A stretch of DNA of 64,000 bases from an uncultured Clostridia bacterium. GTDB taxonomy: Bacteria; Bacillota; Clostridia; Christensenellales; Borkfalkiaceae. The stretch is taken from assembly GCA_934271275.1 (NCBI GenBank), contig CAKQRD010000011.1:1-64000 (forward strand). The letters run 5' to 3'. How positions within the stretch are numbered: position 1 is the stretch's first letter; the number at the start of each line of letters is the position of its first letter. Below are positions 33,099 through 43,800 of this stretch, piece by piece. A program made the translations under genes and the position numbers. Below the pieces are notes generated by a model. That model had not been told where the DNA came from. It did no database searches and saw only the letters and a program-made list of their open reading frames with translations.

Positions 33099-33728
33099 TT
33101 ACGCGCTCATAAACAGTTCCCGCATCGATAACTGTTTCGGCTTGTAATTAAGTATATCTCTCTCCCGGCTTATCACGTCGTCGAATAATACCACCTTTTC
33201 AACGTAGTCGAACATCTCTCCCGCTATATCCCTGTCCTTTACCTTTATACACACCTCCGAAGGTATCCCCCTCGAATATACTATCTTCTCTCCCGATTTA
33301 GATATATCCTTCAACAGATAGTTTATCGTATTCCCGTGCGTTATCTCCTTTTCGTTTACAGGTCGGAAATCGTTCCTTCCGAATCCGTCCTCGAAAAACG
33401 TATTTATCCTTGTTATCGTAATCTTACCGCTTTTCTTGTTGTAGTCCTTCTTTTCGTAAATATTCCCTATCATCTCTCCGTCCGGTATATACATAAGCGC
33501 GTGAAAGTGTAATCTCTCCGTTTCCGGCGCGTTCTCGAATACTCCCATATATCTCCACCTTCTCCTTGTATGTAAGTTAGATAAACACTTTCTTAACTTC
33601 TTTCTGAAACTCTCTTCCGTCTGCTTTTTATCGTCGTAGGTAAACGTTACGAAGTAATTCCAACGATTAAGGTATGCTTTTCCCGAAAAGCACGGATTTC
33701 CGTAATATTTCGGAAGAGGAGATAGCAA
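33099..33728 (-). CDS. Rolling-circle replication initiator-like protein (HUH), probably 5'-truncated
   Basis: A 209-residue frame from a TTG; no ATG with a ribosome binding site is found upstream, although the frame stays open for about 15 more codons. YFVTFTYDD, the HUH motif RLHFHALMYI (two histidines for metal binding) and a later NTINYLLKDISKSGEKIVYS, whose tyrosine fits the nicking residue, follow the order of rolling-circle Rep proteins in small ssDNA phages and plasmids. Complete proteins of this kind usually have an N-terminal Cys-containing region that is missing here. No capsid or mobilisation genes are nearby, so it is probably a remnant of an integrated element. Confidence 0.65.
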   Translation of the reverse strand: MLSPLPKYYGNPCFSGKAYLNRWNYFVTFTYDDKKQTEESFRKKLRKCLSNLHTRRRWRYMGVFENAPETERLHFHALMYIPDGEMIGNIYEKKDYNKKSGKITITRINTFFEDGFGRNDFRPVNEKEITHGNTINYLLKDISKSGEKIVYSRGIPSEVCIKVKDRDIAGEMFDYVEKVVLFDDVISRERDILNYKPKQLSMRELFMSA

Positions 33729-33877
33729 AAAACGAGGAATGGTTAAACAATTATCCCCGCGGAGTCTAAATTACCATACGCCCCAAGAACTTTTTGATTA
33801 CTATCTTTCGTTAATAGATTAAAATTTTTTGAAAAAACGTAATTATTTCTTGACATATACGAAGGGTATCTCGATTA

Positions 33878-34438
33878 TTATTCTGCGAGCGATTCGTCTA
33901 CGACGACGTTCGCTTCTTTATACGCCGAAAGCAAAGCTTCTTTCACCTTCTCGTGCGACACCCTGATTGTAATTTTGGATAAATCGAGGTCGTCGAACGC
34001 GCCGCCGAATCCTGCCATAAACAAGCTTGACTGCTGCATTTTTAATACTATCGTTTCAAGATTGTCGCAACCTTTGAAAATTCTGACGCCGAAGTATACG
34101 ACCGAACTCGGTATCACGACGGTTTTCATGTTTTTTGCGTTTTCAAAAGCCCTCGACTTAATCCCCGTCACGGTGCGAAAATTTCCGTTGTCGTCGAACG
34201 AGGAAGCAATCTCCACGGTTTGGGGAGCTTCTCCTTTATACCCCTTTACAAAACCGTATCTTACGGTATCGAACTGCGCGCCCGTAGTCGTTTCGTAGGC
34301 GTACTTAATCTGAAATTCGACCTTATCGGGAGGATTGATTTTATCTTTTATAACTTTGGTATAAAGAAAATACCCTCCCGCGGCTATCGCCGCAATAAGA
34401 ACGAGTCCCCCTATCAACGTACATAATTTTTTTATCAT
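33878..34438 (-). CDS. Membrane-anchored protein with a BspA-like leucine-rich repeat
   Basis: A 186-residue protein. An N-terminal hydrophobic segment (LIGGLVLIAAIAAGGYFLY, about residues 8-26) without a clear cleavage site suggests a membrane anchor. The region about 75-135 has the BspA/LRR_5 pattern: VTGIKSRAFENAKNMKTVVI then VRIFKGCDNLETIVL. Such repeats mediate surface binding. It is last in a leftward group of three surface-protein genes (40700 to 33878). Confidence 0.7.
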   Translation of the reverse strand: MIKKLCTLIGGLVLIAAIAAGGYFLYTKVIKDKINPPDKVEFQIKYAYETTTGAQFDTVRYGFVKGYKGEAPQTVEIASSFDDNGNFRTVTGIKSRAFENAKNMKTVVIPSSVVYFGVRIFKGCDNLETIVLKMQQSSLFMAGFGGAFDDLDLSKITIRVSHEKVKEALLSAYKEANVVVDESLAE

Positions 34439-34507
34439 AAACGTACCCCCGCATAATTTTTTTAAGCAGAGCCGCCCGTGATAAACGCGAACGGCTCACG
34501 CTTTTTG

Positions 34508-35824
34508 CTAATGCACTACATAGCACAAGTTCATCTTACATTCCGGTTCAATCCAGTCGAAAACGTACGAATTATCTATCAGTATATAGTACGTATTGAG
34601 CGTAGTCGACGAGGTCGTAAGATTTTTGTCGAAAGTCAGTTCTATCCTTCCTTCATGCCCCGAAGCAATCACGTTTCCGAAGCTGTCGAACACGGTTATC
34701 ATCAGGTTGCTGTTAAAAAGCAAAGTGCGCGGCGACTGTCCTTCTTCGATCGTGATATACCACCAGTAATGCGGAAGCCCCCAGAAAGACGACTGTACTT
34801 CCTGCCACGCCCTGTCGGGTACTTTGTTGAACACTTGGCTCCCCGGAAGGTTCTTGTTGTACTGATGAGAAACGCCCGCCATAGTGCGCACGACGTATAC
34901 GTCGAGTTCTTTTTCTTTACAAATCCAGCCTCCGTTCTCGTCGGTATAACCTGCCGCGTCTTTCAGAGATTCAAATTCTATGTACTCCGATCGTTCGTCC
35001 ACTCTTCCGATAAGATTTATGAAATGTCTTTCCACCCACATTAGTTCTTTGCCGTCTTCGTAAGTATCATATTTATAAAACCCGTAACTTTCGTAGCCTT
35101 GCCACCTTGCAAGCGCAGTACCTTCGTAAGAACCGACGCGAAGCTCCAACGCCCATTCGAGGTGAAGTCCGTTCTGTCCTATCAGGTTTCCTATATAATC
35201 CTTTGCGCGGGCGGCGTATTTGAAATTATCGGGATTATAACAAAGCCTTACGGTATTATCGTTTTCGGTTACGTCTCCCATAATAAATATACACGCCGAA
35301 GGATCTATGATATACGGATCGTTGTACAGAGTTTCTTCGTAAACGCCTTCCTGACTGCAATACCACAACCCCTTTAAGTTCATTTTAGTGCGTTGAACGG
35401 GTTGCACGAGATTAAACGGTTTGCCTTCCGAAACGGCTTCCGCCCAAACGCCGTCTTCGCTTGCGGCGATTCTGACGCGAACGAGATACGCCCCGTTTTC
35501 CGTGGGGAAAACGGAAGAATATTTTGCATCGTCTTCGCCCGCGGCTTTGTATTCAAAGCCGATCGCGCCGTTTTCCGCCGTGAGTTCGCTTCCTTTTAAA
35601 ACTACTTCGTCCTGCAAAACTTCGTAGCGTTCGCCGCCGAGCACGAGAGGCGTGCCGTCGTTTTCTTTATCGGGAATAGCTTCTGCCGTTATGGATATTC
35701 CGCGCGACTTTGCAACCGTTTCCTTTGAGTCGTCTTTCTTTAAGTCGTCTTTGCAGGCAGCGAGTAAAAAGCAAATTGCCGACAAAATTATCGCCGCCGA
35801 TATAATCGATTTTCTGTTTTTCAT
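34508..35824 (-). CDS. Lipoprotein of unknown function
   Basis: A 438-residue protein with signal peptide and lipobox FLLAAC. The N-terminal part (about 40-140) reads as an Ig-like or FN3-like beta domain (GSELTAENGAIGFEYKAAG, AYLVRVRIAASEDG). The C-terminal ~290 residues are rich in Trp and Tyr and contain GLPHYWWYITIEEG. I do not recognise the family. It lies between the 1599-residue repeat lipoprotein and the LRR protein, probably in one operon. A 10-bp-stem intercistronic hairpin precedes it. Confidence 0.65.
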   Translation of the reverse strand: MKNRKSIISAAIILSAICFLLAACKDDLKKDDSKETVAKSRGISITAEAIPDKENDGTPLVLGGERYEVLQDEVVLKGSELTAENGAIGFEYKAAGEDDAKYSSVFPTENGAYLVRVRIAASEDGVWAEAVSEGKPFNLVQPVQRTKMNLKGLWYCSQEGVYEETLYNDPYIIDPSACIFIMGDVTENDNTVRLCYNPDNFKYAARAKDYIGNLIGQNGLHLEWALELRVGSYEGTALARWQGYESYGFYKYDTYEDGKELMWVERHFINLIGRVDERSEYIEFESLKDAAGYTDENGGWICKEKELDVYVVRTMAGVSHQYNKNLPGSQVFNKVPDRAWQEVQSSFWGLPHYWWYITIEEGQSPRTLLFNSNLMITVFDSFGNVIASGHEGRIELTFDKNLTTSSTTLNTYYILIDNSYVFDWIEPECKMNLCYVVH

Positions 35825-35847
35825 TTACATCTCCTTTTCGGGCGTAC

Positions 35848-35874
35848 GAGGGAACGCTTTGAAAGCGTTCCCTC
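35848..35874 (-). other. Intercistronic palindromic hairpin
   Basis: GAGGGAACGC (35848-35857) pairs with GCGTTCCCTC (35865-35874); the arms extend to 13 bases with a minimal loop. No leftward T-run follows, so it is probably an mRNA stability or processing element between two lipoprotein genes. Confidence 0.5.
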
Positions 35875-35900
35875 CCGTCCCCGATAGGTTTAACTTTTTA

Positions 35901-38900
35901 TTATTCTGTTACGGTAACCTTTACCGTCCAGTACGTGTCGGGATTGCCTACGGCGCGGAACACAACTTCATACTCTCCGGCAACCTCGTAATTAAGATTG
36001 CCTTTATCTACAACGTAGTGCGTACCGAGAGTGAGCATTTGTGCTTCTTCCGAGCCGAACAGTATGCCGTACACCTGAATTTCTTCGGGATTCGGCTTAA
36101 ATTCGTCCCCTATTTTGTAATTCGCGTATATTTCGTAGTTACCCGTCGTAAATCCGGAATCCGCGGTTTCAAGACTCGTAAAATACTTCACCGTTTGAGG
36201 ATCGTGTACGGCAATAGTGATTTTTGCGGTAAATTCAGGACACGTTTTCGGTATAAACTTAACTTCGTACCTACCGACCTGATTATAATTTAACCCGCCG
36301 TAATCTATCGTAAAGTCTTCGCCGTAAACAAGCTCCTTTCCTTCCTCCTGCCCGACGACTAACGCATAAAACGTGGAAGCGGTCAAATCGTATTCGGGTT
36401 TACCCATAACGTATCCCGCAATCAACGATCCTTCACCGTCCTCGCTTATATCCCTGATGTCGTTCGGCAAATTCAATCTCATTTCGATATAATCGCCTTC
36501 TTCAAGCACTCGTACGATAACTTTTGCGTATACGTCGGGCTGACCGATTGCCGTATAAGTTACCGTATAAACGCCGCGAACGTCGTAATTCAATCCGCCG
36601 TCGTCTATCGTAAAGTCTTCGTTAAGCACGAGCTGAACTTCCTGATCCGTTCCTTTGCGATAACCGAATACGTTTATCTGCGCGGGTTCGGGACGATACT
36701 GATCGTCGGGTAAAACGTTCAGACAGTACGCGCCGTTAAAATACATGCCCGATTCCGGTCTTGCAGAGATGTGTTCCAGCCCGTCGCGGAATTTCGCAAG
36801 TACGACCATTCTCTCGTTCACGGTAAAGGTGTGCTGCAAATCGCTTGAAATCAGTTCGGGATTTTGCGTAGAGTAGTCGAACCACCCCACGAAAATCACG
36901 CCGTTGTTCGGTTCTGCCGTAAGCGTTATCTGCGTTCCCTTTTCCACGTGTATGCCGTTGCCGAACGAGGCAATTTCGCCGTTCATTTTAATCGTGCCGT
37001 TTCCTTCGGCAAAAGCTATAAAGCTCGGCTTCTCTTCAAACTTCGCAAGAACGGTCATGTTGTCGTTTACCGTAAAGGTATGTTGCGCGTTGTCTGAAAT
37101 AAGCACGGGAGTTTGCGTGGAGTAATCGAACCAGCCGACGAAATCGAACATACCCTGATACGGCACGGCGGTAAGCGTTATCTCCGTTCCGTTTTCAACG
37201 TTTCTGCCGTTATACAAATCCACCTCTTGACCGTTCTCCGTAAAATATCCGCTTCCTTGCGGCGAAATCATCACGTTAAACCGCAACATTTTCACGACCT
37301 TTATCGTAATGGTCGCTTTAATCGTCTGATTCGCAACGTAGGTATAGGTAACGGTATAAACGCCTTCTTTGCTTGTGTCGAATTTTCCGTCATCGCCGTA
37401 ATTTATCGTGCTGTTTATCGTGTACTCGCGACCGGAAACGAGTTGCAGGAACTCTTCGCCGGACTTGCCGTAAACCGCTACTCTTTCCGGATAAGCGTAG
37501 AACTCGTCGCCCGTATTTACCTTATATTCGGTAACGAATACGCCTTCCTCGTCGGTATAAAAACCGCTGTCCTCGCCCTTGTCGAGTTTAAGTTCGGTAA
37601 CGGATTTTCTGAATCTCGCAACGAGGTGAAGGTTTCCGGTGCTTAAATCGCCCTGTCCCACGTATACCTTCGCAACGTACTCACGTTCACCCGAAACGAA
37701 GAAGTGTTCTACGGCGTCGAACCAGCCGACGAAATCGTATCCCTCTTTCTCTCTAACCGTGATACTCACCCTCGAATCGTCGGGCAAATCTTCAAAACGA
37801 AGTTCCGTTTCGGAAGGATGTTCCACGAATTCGCCGCCGCCCTCGATAATCGCCGTAACGGTGAAAGACGGCTCGAATTTAGCGTAAATTTCGGTGTCCT
37901 CGTTCACGGTAACGGTATAGGTTGCTTCGGAAGAAATAAGGTTTTTGCACTCGTCGTCGGCGAACCAGCCCACGAATTTAGCGTAATCGACGATAGTCTT
38001 TGCAGTAAGCTCGAACTTATCGCCCTCTTTGCCGTTAACGCCGAGCATATTGTCTTCTAACACCGTGCCGTCCGGCAAGGTCATCTGTATCACGCCGAAT
38101 CTCAAAGCGGTAGCTCTTAAAGAAACGCTTCCTTTTTGCGCGAATTTCGCATAGATATAGGTATCTTCGGTTATCGTGAACGTTTCGGTAGCGTTTGCGG
38201 AATAGAATTTCTTATTGCCGGAGTTATCGTGCGCGATATACCAGCCGTCGAACCTGTAATCGGTATCGGGAACGGCGGTACGCGTAATCGTTGCGCCCAA
38301 ATCCACCATTTCCTGATAGCCGTCGGGATCTTTTACCACGACTACGCCGTTCTTTTCGATAACGCCGTTCAGCATACCGTCAGAAGATTGTTCTATATGA
38401 GTATACGTTTCGGCTTGCGGTACGATTACGGTAAGCGTCGTTTTAACGCTTTCGTCGTACTTATAAGTAACGGTAATTTCGTACGTGCCGGTCTTCGAGT
38501 AATCGACGTTGCTCGCGTCTACCACGTACTCGCTCTTATCGAGAATACGTCCCGTATCGGTAATAACCGTCATCTTGGACAAATCCGCTTGAACTTTATC
38601 GTTCGGGCTGTAATTGAAATTATTGTATTCAAAGCCCTCGCATCTGACCGTAAGACTCTTAACGGCTTCCGCAAACACGGCTTTAATATGCACGTCTTTG
38701 CCTTCCTGTTTGAATTTGAAGCTGTTTTCGAGCGATAAAGGCTCTTCGGAAACGTTGCCGTTTTCGTCTACAGAATACCAGCCGACGAATTTATATCCCT
38801 CGTCGGGCGTAGCGACTATTTCTCTGTATTCGCCTCTCCTAAACGCGCCGAACACGTATTTTTTGCCGCTTTCCGTCATCTCCGTTTTGCCGTAACTCGT

Positions 38901-40700
38901 ACCCGACACGGGTTCTACTATAGAACCTTTAAGCGAGCCGTTCCCGTCGAATTCCACCGTAAGCGCGGCGTATTCCTTGAAAATCGAAATGCTTATCGTT
39001 CTGTAATAAGGTTCGCCGTCCCTGAATTTTGATTTGAACTTGACGTTGTACGTGCCTTCTTTGCCTAAATCCAGCCCGTCGTAATCTATTTCGTAATCGC
39101 CGTAATAAAGAGGAATAAGTTCCAAATCTCTGCCGTCCGCCGTTCTGCGAAGTCCCTTGACCTCTACGCGGAACACGTCGATTTTCGCCTCGTTCGGTCT
39201 GTAATACAACAACGATTCCAGCTCTCCTTTTTCGCTGCTTTCGTCAGCGGGAATGCCCGATTCGCCGGGGAACAGCCACAACTGATACACGCCTCTTAAG
39301 GACGAATACAAGTCTCTTACCCTGAACAACGCGATAACGGTTAAATCTCCCAGATTTCCGTTAAGTTCGTAAACTTTTCTCGAAGACAATTTTTCGCCGA
39401 GTATCCCGCCGTCCGTATCAAACCTGTACCAACCGTCGAACTCCATTTTGCCGCCCTCTAAACCTCTGTCATCGTCGAAAGGATAAGCTTCTAACCTGAA
39501 CGTATCGGTTGCGCCGGTCAAAACAAAAGTCTTGTCGCTTACGTGTTCCTGATTGTTGCCCACGCGGAATCTGCCGCCGTAACTTGCAAACGCACGGAGA
39601 TTTGGGATTTTTTCGGAAACGTGAATAACGACCTCGGTCGCGAGATTTTCGTTTCCTTTGGCAACGAAGCCGACGCGATAATCGCCTTCTTTGTTAAAGT
39701 CGAGCGCGTCCTGCCCTATTATATTATACTGATGCGGCGGGAGCAAAACGTATCTGCTTTCTTCGCCCGCTTCTTTAAGAATTTTAACCGCGAGCTTGCC
39801 GACGTCTATTTTCTGCGGATTACCCGTTCTGACGAACACTTCGGTAGCCGCTCTGCCGTCCTCGAACGCTTCGGGGAAATTAGAAGTTCCGGGGAAGCAC
39901 CACAACTCTTTTGCGCCTTCGAGCTTTGCTTCTGCCCGAGCAACTATATTATGGTTACCTTTCGCGGTGATGAACATAATCTCGTCGGTAGAAATCGGCT
40001 CGTCGTCAACGACTCCCGCAAAGCACTCGAACCAACCGGAGAACTTATAATCTTCGGGAATGCTTACGGAAAATCTTAATTGTCCTGAATACATTCCCGT
40101 GTCGATCGTCTTTTTCTCGCCTCTCTCTATCTTCTCTATCCGCGAGTACCTATCACCAAAAGTCGGCGATCCGATCTCCGCGGACATATCGCAGAAATCT
40201 TCCACTTCTATGGTAAGTTTGTTAATAACTGTGTAGTTTCTGAACAGAAACAGCGACAAAGTTTCCGTGTAGAACGAAATTTTTTCTCCGCTCGACGGGA
40301 ATAAAACCTTTTTCGGAGCCGCGTCGTCTTGCTCCTGAAATATCGTATAGTCTTCCACCCCTTGGATAGGTGCGGGTACTTCTATCAATAAGGTCTCTTT
40401 CGGCTGAATTTTTTGTCCGTCAGAAACGAGATAAATATCTATCGCCGCAATATCCGCGTCGTCGGAGGAAAAATATGCTTCGGGCAATTTTTTGATTGCC
40501 TTTTTAACCCTCGCCTCGGAAAGGCTTAATCTTTCCGTCACCAGCGTTACGCCCTTATCGAACTCCTGTCCGGAAACGGTGATACCGAGATCGCTTGTAA
40601 GTTTCCTCGGTTTTTCTTCTTCCTTTTTACAGCCTGCCGCAAACAGCATGCACAATGCCAGCAACAGCGTAAAAACGTACAATAGTTTCTTCCTTGTCAT
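35901..40700 (-). CDS. Giant lipoprotein with InlB-type B-repeats and Ig-like domains
   Basis: A 1599-residue lipoprotein (lipobox MLFAAGC). It is built from alternating units: InlB B-repeat-like modules (YKFVGWYSVDENG, FVGWFADDECKNLIS, FDFVGWFDYSTQTPVLIS, each followed by ...V.AKF) and bacterial Ig-like units (LDLGKEGTYNVKFKS, FDTSKEGVYTVTYTYV, LNYDVRGVYTVTYTA). Two neighbouring B-repeats share FVGWFDYSTQ. No catalytic domain is seen; such proteins act as stalks or adhesins. It heads a group with the 438- and 186-residue proteins. The DNA between it and the 1240-frame gene upstream (40701-40817) has GC hairpins but no T-run. Confidence 0.8.
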   Translation of the reverse strand: MTRKKLLYVFTLLLALCMLFAAGCKKEEEKPRKLTSDLGITVSGQEFDKGVTLVTERLSLSEARVKKAIKKLPEAYFSSDDADIAAIDIYLVSDGQKIQPKETLLIEVPAPIQGVEDYTIFQEQDDAAPKKVLFPSSGEKISFYTETLSLFLFRNYTVINKLTIEVEDFCDMSAEIGSPTFGDRYSRIEKIERGEKKTIDTGMYSGQLRFSVSIPEDYKFSGWFECFAGVVDDEPISTDEIMFITAKGNHNIVARAEAKLEGAKELWCFPGTSNFPEAFEDGRAATEVFVRTGNPQKIDVGKLAVKILKEAGEESRYVLLPPHQYNIIGQDALDFNKEGDYRVGFVAKGNENLATEVVIHVSEKIPNLRAFASYGGRFRVGNNQEHVSDKTFVLTGATDTFRLEAYPFDDDRGLEGGKMEFDGWYRFDTDGGILGEKLSSRKVYELNGNLGDLTVIALFRVRDLYSSLRGVYQLWLFPGESGIPADESSEKGELESLLYYRPNEAKIDVFRVEVKGLRRTADGRDLELIPLYYGDYEIDYDGLDLGKEGTYNVKFKSKFRDGEPYYRTISISIFKEYAALTVEFDGNGSLKGSIVEPVSGTSYGKTEMTESGKKYVFGAFRRGEYREIVATPDEGYKFVGWYSVDENGNVSEEPLSLENSFKFKQEGKDVHIKAVFAEAVKSLTVRCEGFEYNNFNYSPNDKVQADLSKMTVITDTGRILDKSEYVVDASNVDYSKTGTYEITVTYKYDESVKTTLTVIVPQAETYTHIEQSSDGMLNGVIEKNGVVVVKDPDGYQEMVDLGATITRTAVPDTDYRFDGWYIAHDNSGNKKFYSANATETFTITEDTYIYAKFAQKGSVSLRATALRFGVIQMTLPDGTVLEDNMLGVNGKEGDKFELTAKTIVDYAKFVGWFADDECKNLISSEATYTVTVNEDTEIYAKFEPSFTVTAIIEGGGEFVEHPSETELRFEDLPDDSRVSITVREKEGYDFVGWFDAVEHFFVSGEREYVAKVYVGQGDLSTGNLHLVARFRKSVTELKLDKGEDSGFYTDEEGVFVTEYKVNTGDEFYAYPERVAVYGKSGEEFLQLVSGREYTINSTINYGDDGKFDTSKEGVYTVTYTYVANQTIKATITIKVVKMLRFNVMISPQGSGYFTENGQEVDLYNGRNVENGTEITLTAVPYQGMFDFVGWFDYSTQTPVLISDNAQHTFTVNDNMTVLAKFEEKPSFIAFAEGNGTIKMNGEIASFGNGIHVEKGTQITLTAEPNNGVIFVGWFDYSTQNPELISSDLQHTFTVNERMVVLAKFRDGLEHISARPESGMYFNGAYCLNVLPDDQYRPEPAQINVFGYRKGTDQEVQLVLNEDFTIDDGGLNYDVRGVYTVTYTAIGQPDVYAKVIVRVLEEGDYIEMRLNLPNDIRDISEDGEGSLIAGYVMGKPEYDLTASTFYALVVGQEEGKELVYGEDFTIDYGGLNYNQVGRYEVKFIPKTCPEFTAKITIAVHDPQTVKYFTSLETADSGFTTGNYEIYANYKIGDEFKPNPEEIQVYGILFGSEEAQMLTLGTHYVVDKGNLNYEVAGEYEVVFRAVGNPDTYWTVKVTVTE

Positions 40701-40817
40701 AATACTCTCCTTTATATAAATTTTATTTCAAATCGCGGCAAGTTTTCGCGACCTAAAACCTTAACGAATTTTCGGGCATCGACGGGCGGAACGAACGCGC
40801 CCGCCGCCCCCTTTTTA

Positions 40818-43800
40818 TTATTCGGACTTTTTGAACAGTCCTTTAATCGCGGCGATTAAATCCGCAAACGTTTTTTTCTTTACGACGAACCAGAAAATCG
40901 CAAATCCTCCGAGTCCCGTAACCGCTACGGATCCGATTGCTATACCCGCAATCGCTCCGCCCGAAAGTCCCGTCTTTTCTTCGGGGGCTTCCGGCGTTTC
41001 CGGATTTTCGGGCGTTTCGGGAACGCCGGGCGACGACAAATCTTCGTACACGGCGGTAAGCGTTGTTTCTCCCTTTACGGTAAACTTATAAATCTTCTCG
41101 GTGCCGACGACTTTTCCGCTTGCGTCTTTCCACCCTTTGAACTCTTTCCCTTCTTTTTCTTCCGCAGTTACGGTGACTTCCTCGCCTTCTTTACAGACTT
41201 TGCTTTCGCCGTTTACCGTCACGGTATACGTGACGATTTTTGCTATAGAAAGGTCTGTTATTTCATTGCCGTCTTTATCGAAATGCTTGCCGCAAACGGT
41301 GCAGTCTTTATGCGCCTTCGTGCCTGATTTTTCCGTTGTTGCAGGAATTTCGGGTATCCAGCCGCCGTACGTATGCTCGGTAAAATCAATATCGACTTCT
41401 TTTTCTTGCGCCTTAAACGCGGTATTTACAAAAGTTGCGGTGTATTTCTTTTTGCCTTTTTCTTTGCAGGTCGCCGCTTTTATTTCCGTTTCCGTCGCGG
41501 TTACCGTTTCGCTTTCTATATGCGTTTTATCGTGCCTACATACTCTTTCCGCCTTGCAAGTATCGTCGCTCGTCCAGGTGTATTTTGCTTCGCCGTAGTC
41601 GTGACCGAGTTTTTCGCCGTATTCAGCGCCGCATACCGAGCAAACCGCTTTCTTTTCGCAAGTTGCCGTTCCGCCCGAATGATTTGCTTTATCCAAAATC
41701 TCGGAGCAACCGGCGTACGTACATTCGTGATAATGATACGTTCCGTCTGCAGAATTGCGCCATTCGCCGCCGGCCGTATGCTCGTAATGCCCTGCGGGAA
41801 TTATTATATATCCGCATTTCGTACATTTTACGGGATTCGTTTCGTCGGGCTTTGCCCTGTCAGGCGTGTGCGCTTCTACGTTTAATTTGTTATCGCAAGT
41901 CGAACAGGTATCCCAATGCCCCGTGCCGTCTTTTCCGCCGTATTTCGTTAAGTTATGCGCGGCTGTTCCGCCGTATTCAGCGCCGCATACCGAGCAAACC
42001 GCTTTCTTTTCGCAGGTTGCCGTTCCGCCCGAACAAGTGCCGTTTTCTTTATGAGCGCTATTTCTCTTACAAGTGCGGGTATGCGTTCCGTCGCCGTTAC
42101 TTACCCAAGCGCCGTAGTCGTGGTCGCCGTTCGCGGGTATCGTAAGGTCGGTTGTTTCGTTTTTGCCTTCGTCAAAGTATTTTCCGCAACCCGAGCAATG
42201 GTAATGCGCTTTCACACCCGGTGCCGAGCAAGTTGCGGGAGTTGCCGCAACCAAATCGCCGTAGTCGTGACCGAGTTTTCCGCCGTATTCCGCGCCGCAT
42301 ACCGAACAAACCGCTTTCTTTTCGCAAGTTGCCGTTCCGCCCGAACAAGTGCCGTTTTCTTTATGACTGCTATCTCTTTTACAAGTGCGGGTATGCGTTC
42401 CGTCGCCGTTACTTACCCAAGCGCCGTAGTCGTGGTCGCCGTTCGCAGGTATCGTAAGGTCGGTTGTTTCGTTTTTGCCTTCGTCAAAGTATTTTCCGCA
42501 ACCCGAGCAATGGTAATGCGCTTTCACACCCGGTGCCGAGCAAGTTGCGGGGGTTGCCGCAATCAAATCGCCGTAGTCGTGAACGCCGGTTGCAGGGATA
42601 GTCAACGCTGCTTCGGTTGTTTCGTTTTTGCCTTCGTCAAAAAACTTTCCGCAATCCGAGCAATAATAATGCGCTTTCATACCGGGTGCCGAGCAAGTTG
42701 CGGGAGTTGCTTCGATAAGCGCGCCGAAATTATGGCTTACGGCAACGGTAACGGTTGCAACGCCGCTTGCCAGATAGTTTTCGTCTTCCGCGTATCTTAC
42801 TTCGTATTCGCCTGCCGCAAGATTTGTAATCGTACTTGACGTGCATTTCGTATAATCCGCGTCGCCGACTTTTTTGTATTCCATCGCGGTTGTAACGCCG
42901 ACGATTGTTCCGCTGCCGTCCCTGCACGAAATCGGGTTGGCGAAAAATCCGACGGGAGCTGATTTCTCTGCCTTGTTAATTAAAAATTCTTTGGTGAAAC
43001 TGCCTTCATACGCGCCCTTACCCGTGACGGTAACGACGTAAGTACCCGCGTCCACGGGTTTGCCGCCAAAATCCAACGCGCCGCCTGCGCCCGCTTTTAC
43101 CGCGTAACTTACTTCGTAATCTGTGCCTCGAACAAGCGTTCCGCCGAAAGTCGGTTCTTGCGCCGTTTCGTTGTATGCTTTCCCCGTAAGGTCGGTAACA
43201 GGCACAAGAGCTTCTGTTATCGCCGCCGCGGTCGGTTTTGTAAATTCATATTCTCTCGAATAAAACCAATCCCACGAGTAATTGTCCTCTACCCAAGCCT
43301 TTCCCTTTTCCGTCCAGTTTTCCCCGTTTACCGTAAGCGTTACGCCGTTTTTATCAAGCACGTGAGTAGTGTTGTCGGTACGAATCTGAACTTCGTATCT
43401 GTACTTTCCTTCCGCGAACGTATCGTCGTCACTCCATATCCATTCGCTTCCGTCATACTTTTTCCACCGATGCGTACCTAAATTTACCTGTAAACCGTCC
43501 GCTATATCTAAAGTCGGCCGTACAACGCTTTTCCCATAGCCGACTACTTCGTCGATATTCGAAGTAGCATGAATTTCGCTTATTTTTATGCGGTCGTCGG
43601 GGTTCGTGATCGTATCGGCAATCGTCAATGTAATTTCGGCGGTAGTCGACGTACTGTCCGTAACTCTGATTACGAGGGCTGCGTTTGCGCCTAACGCCGT
43701 CGGCGTTCCCGAAACCGTACCGTCTGCCGCCACTTCAATCCAATCGGGACCCGTCACCTTTGAGAACGTGTAAGGCTTTGTACCGCCCGTCGCTCCGGAG

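Noticed and set aside
41435..42145. Arg/Tyr-rich rightward frames over the Cys-rich surface protein gene
   Set aside because: They mirror the tandem repeats of the real gene on the other strand and have no independent start signals.
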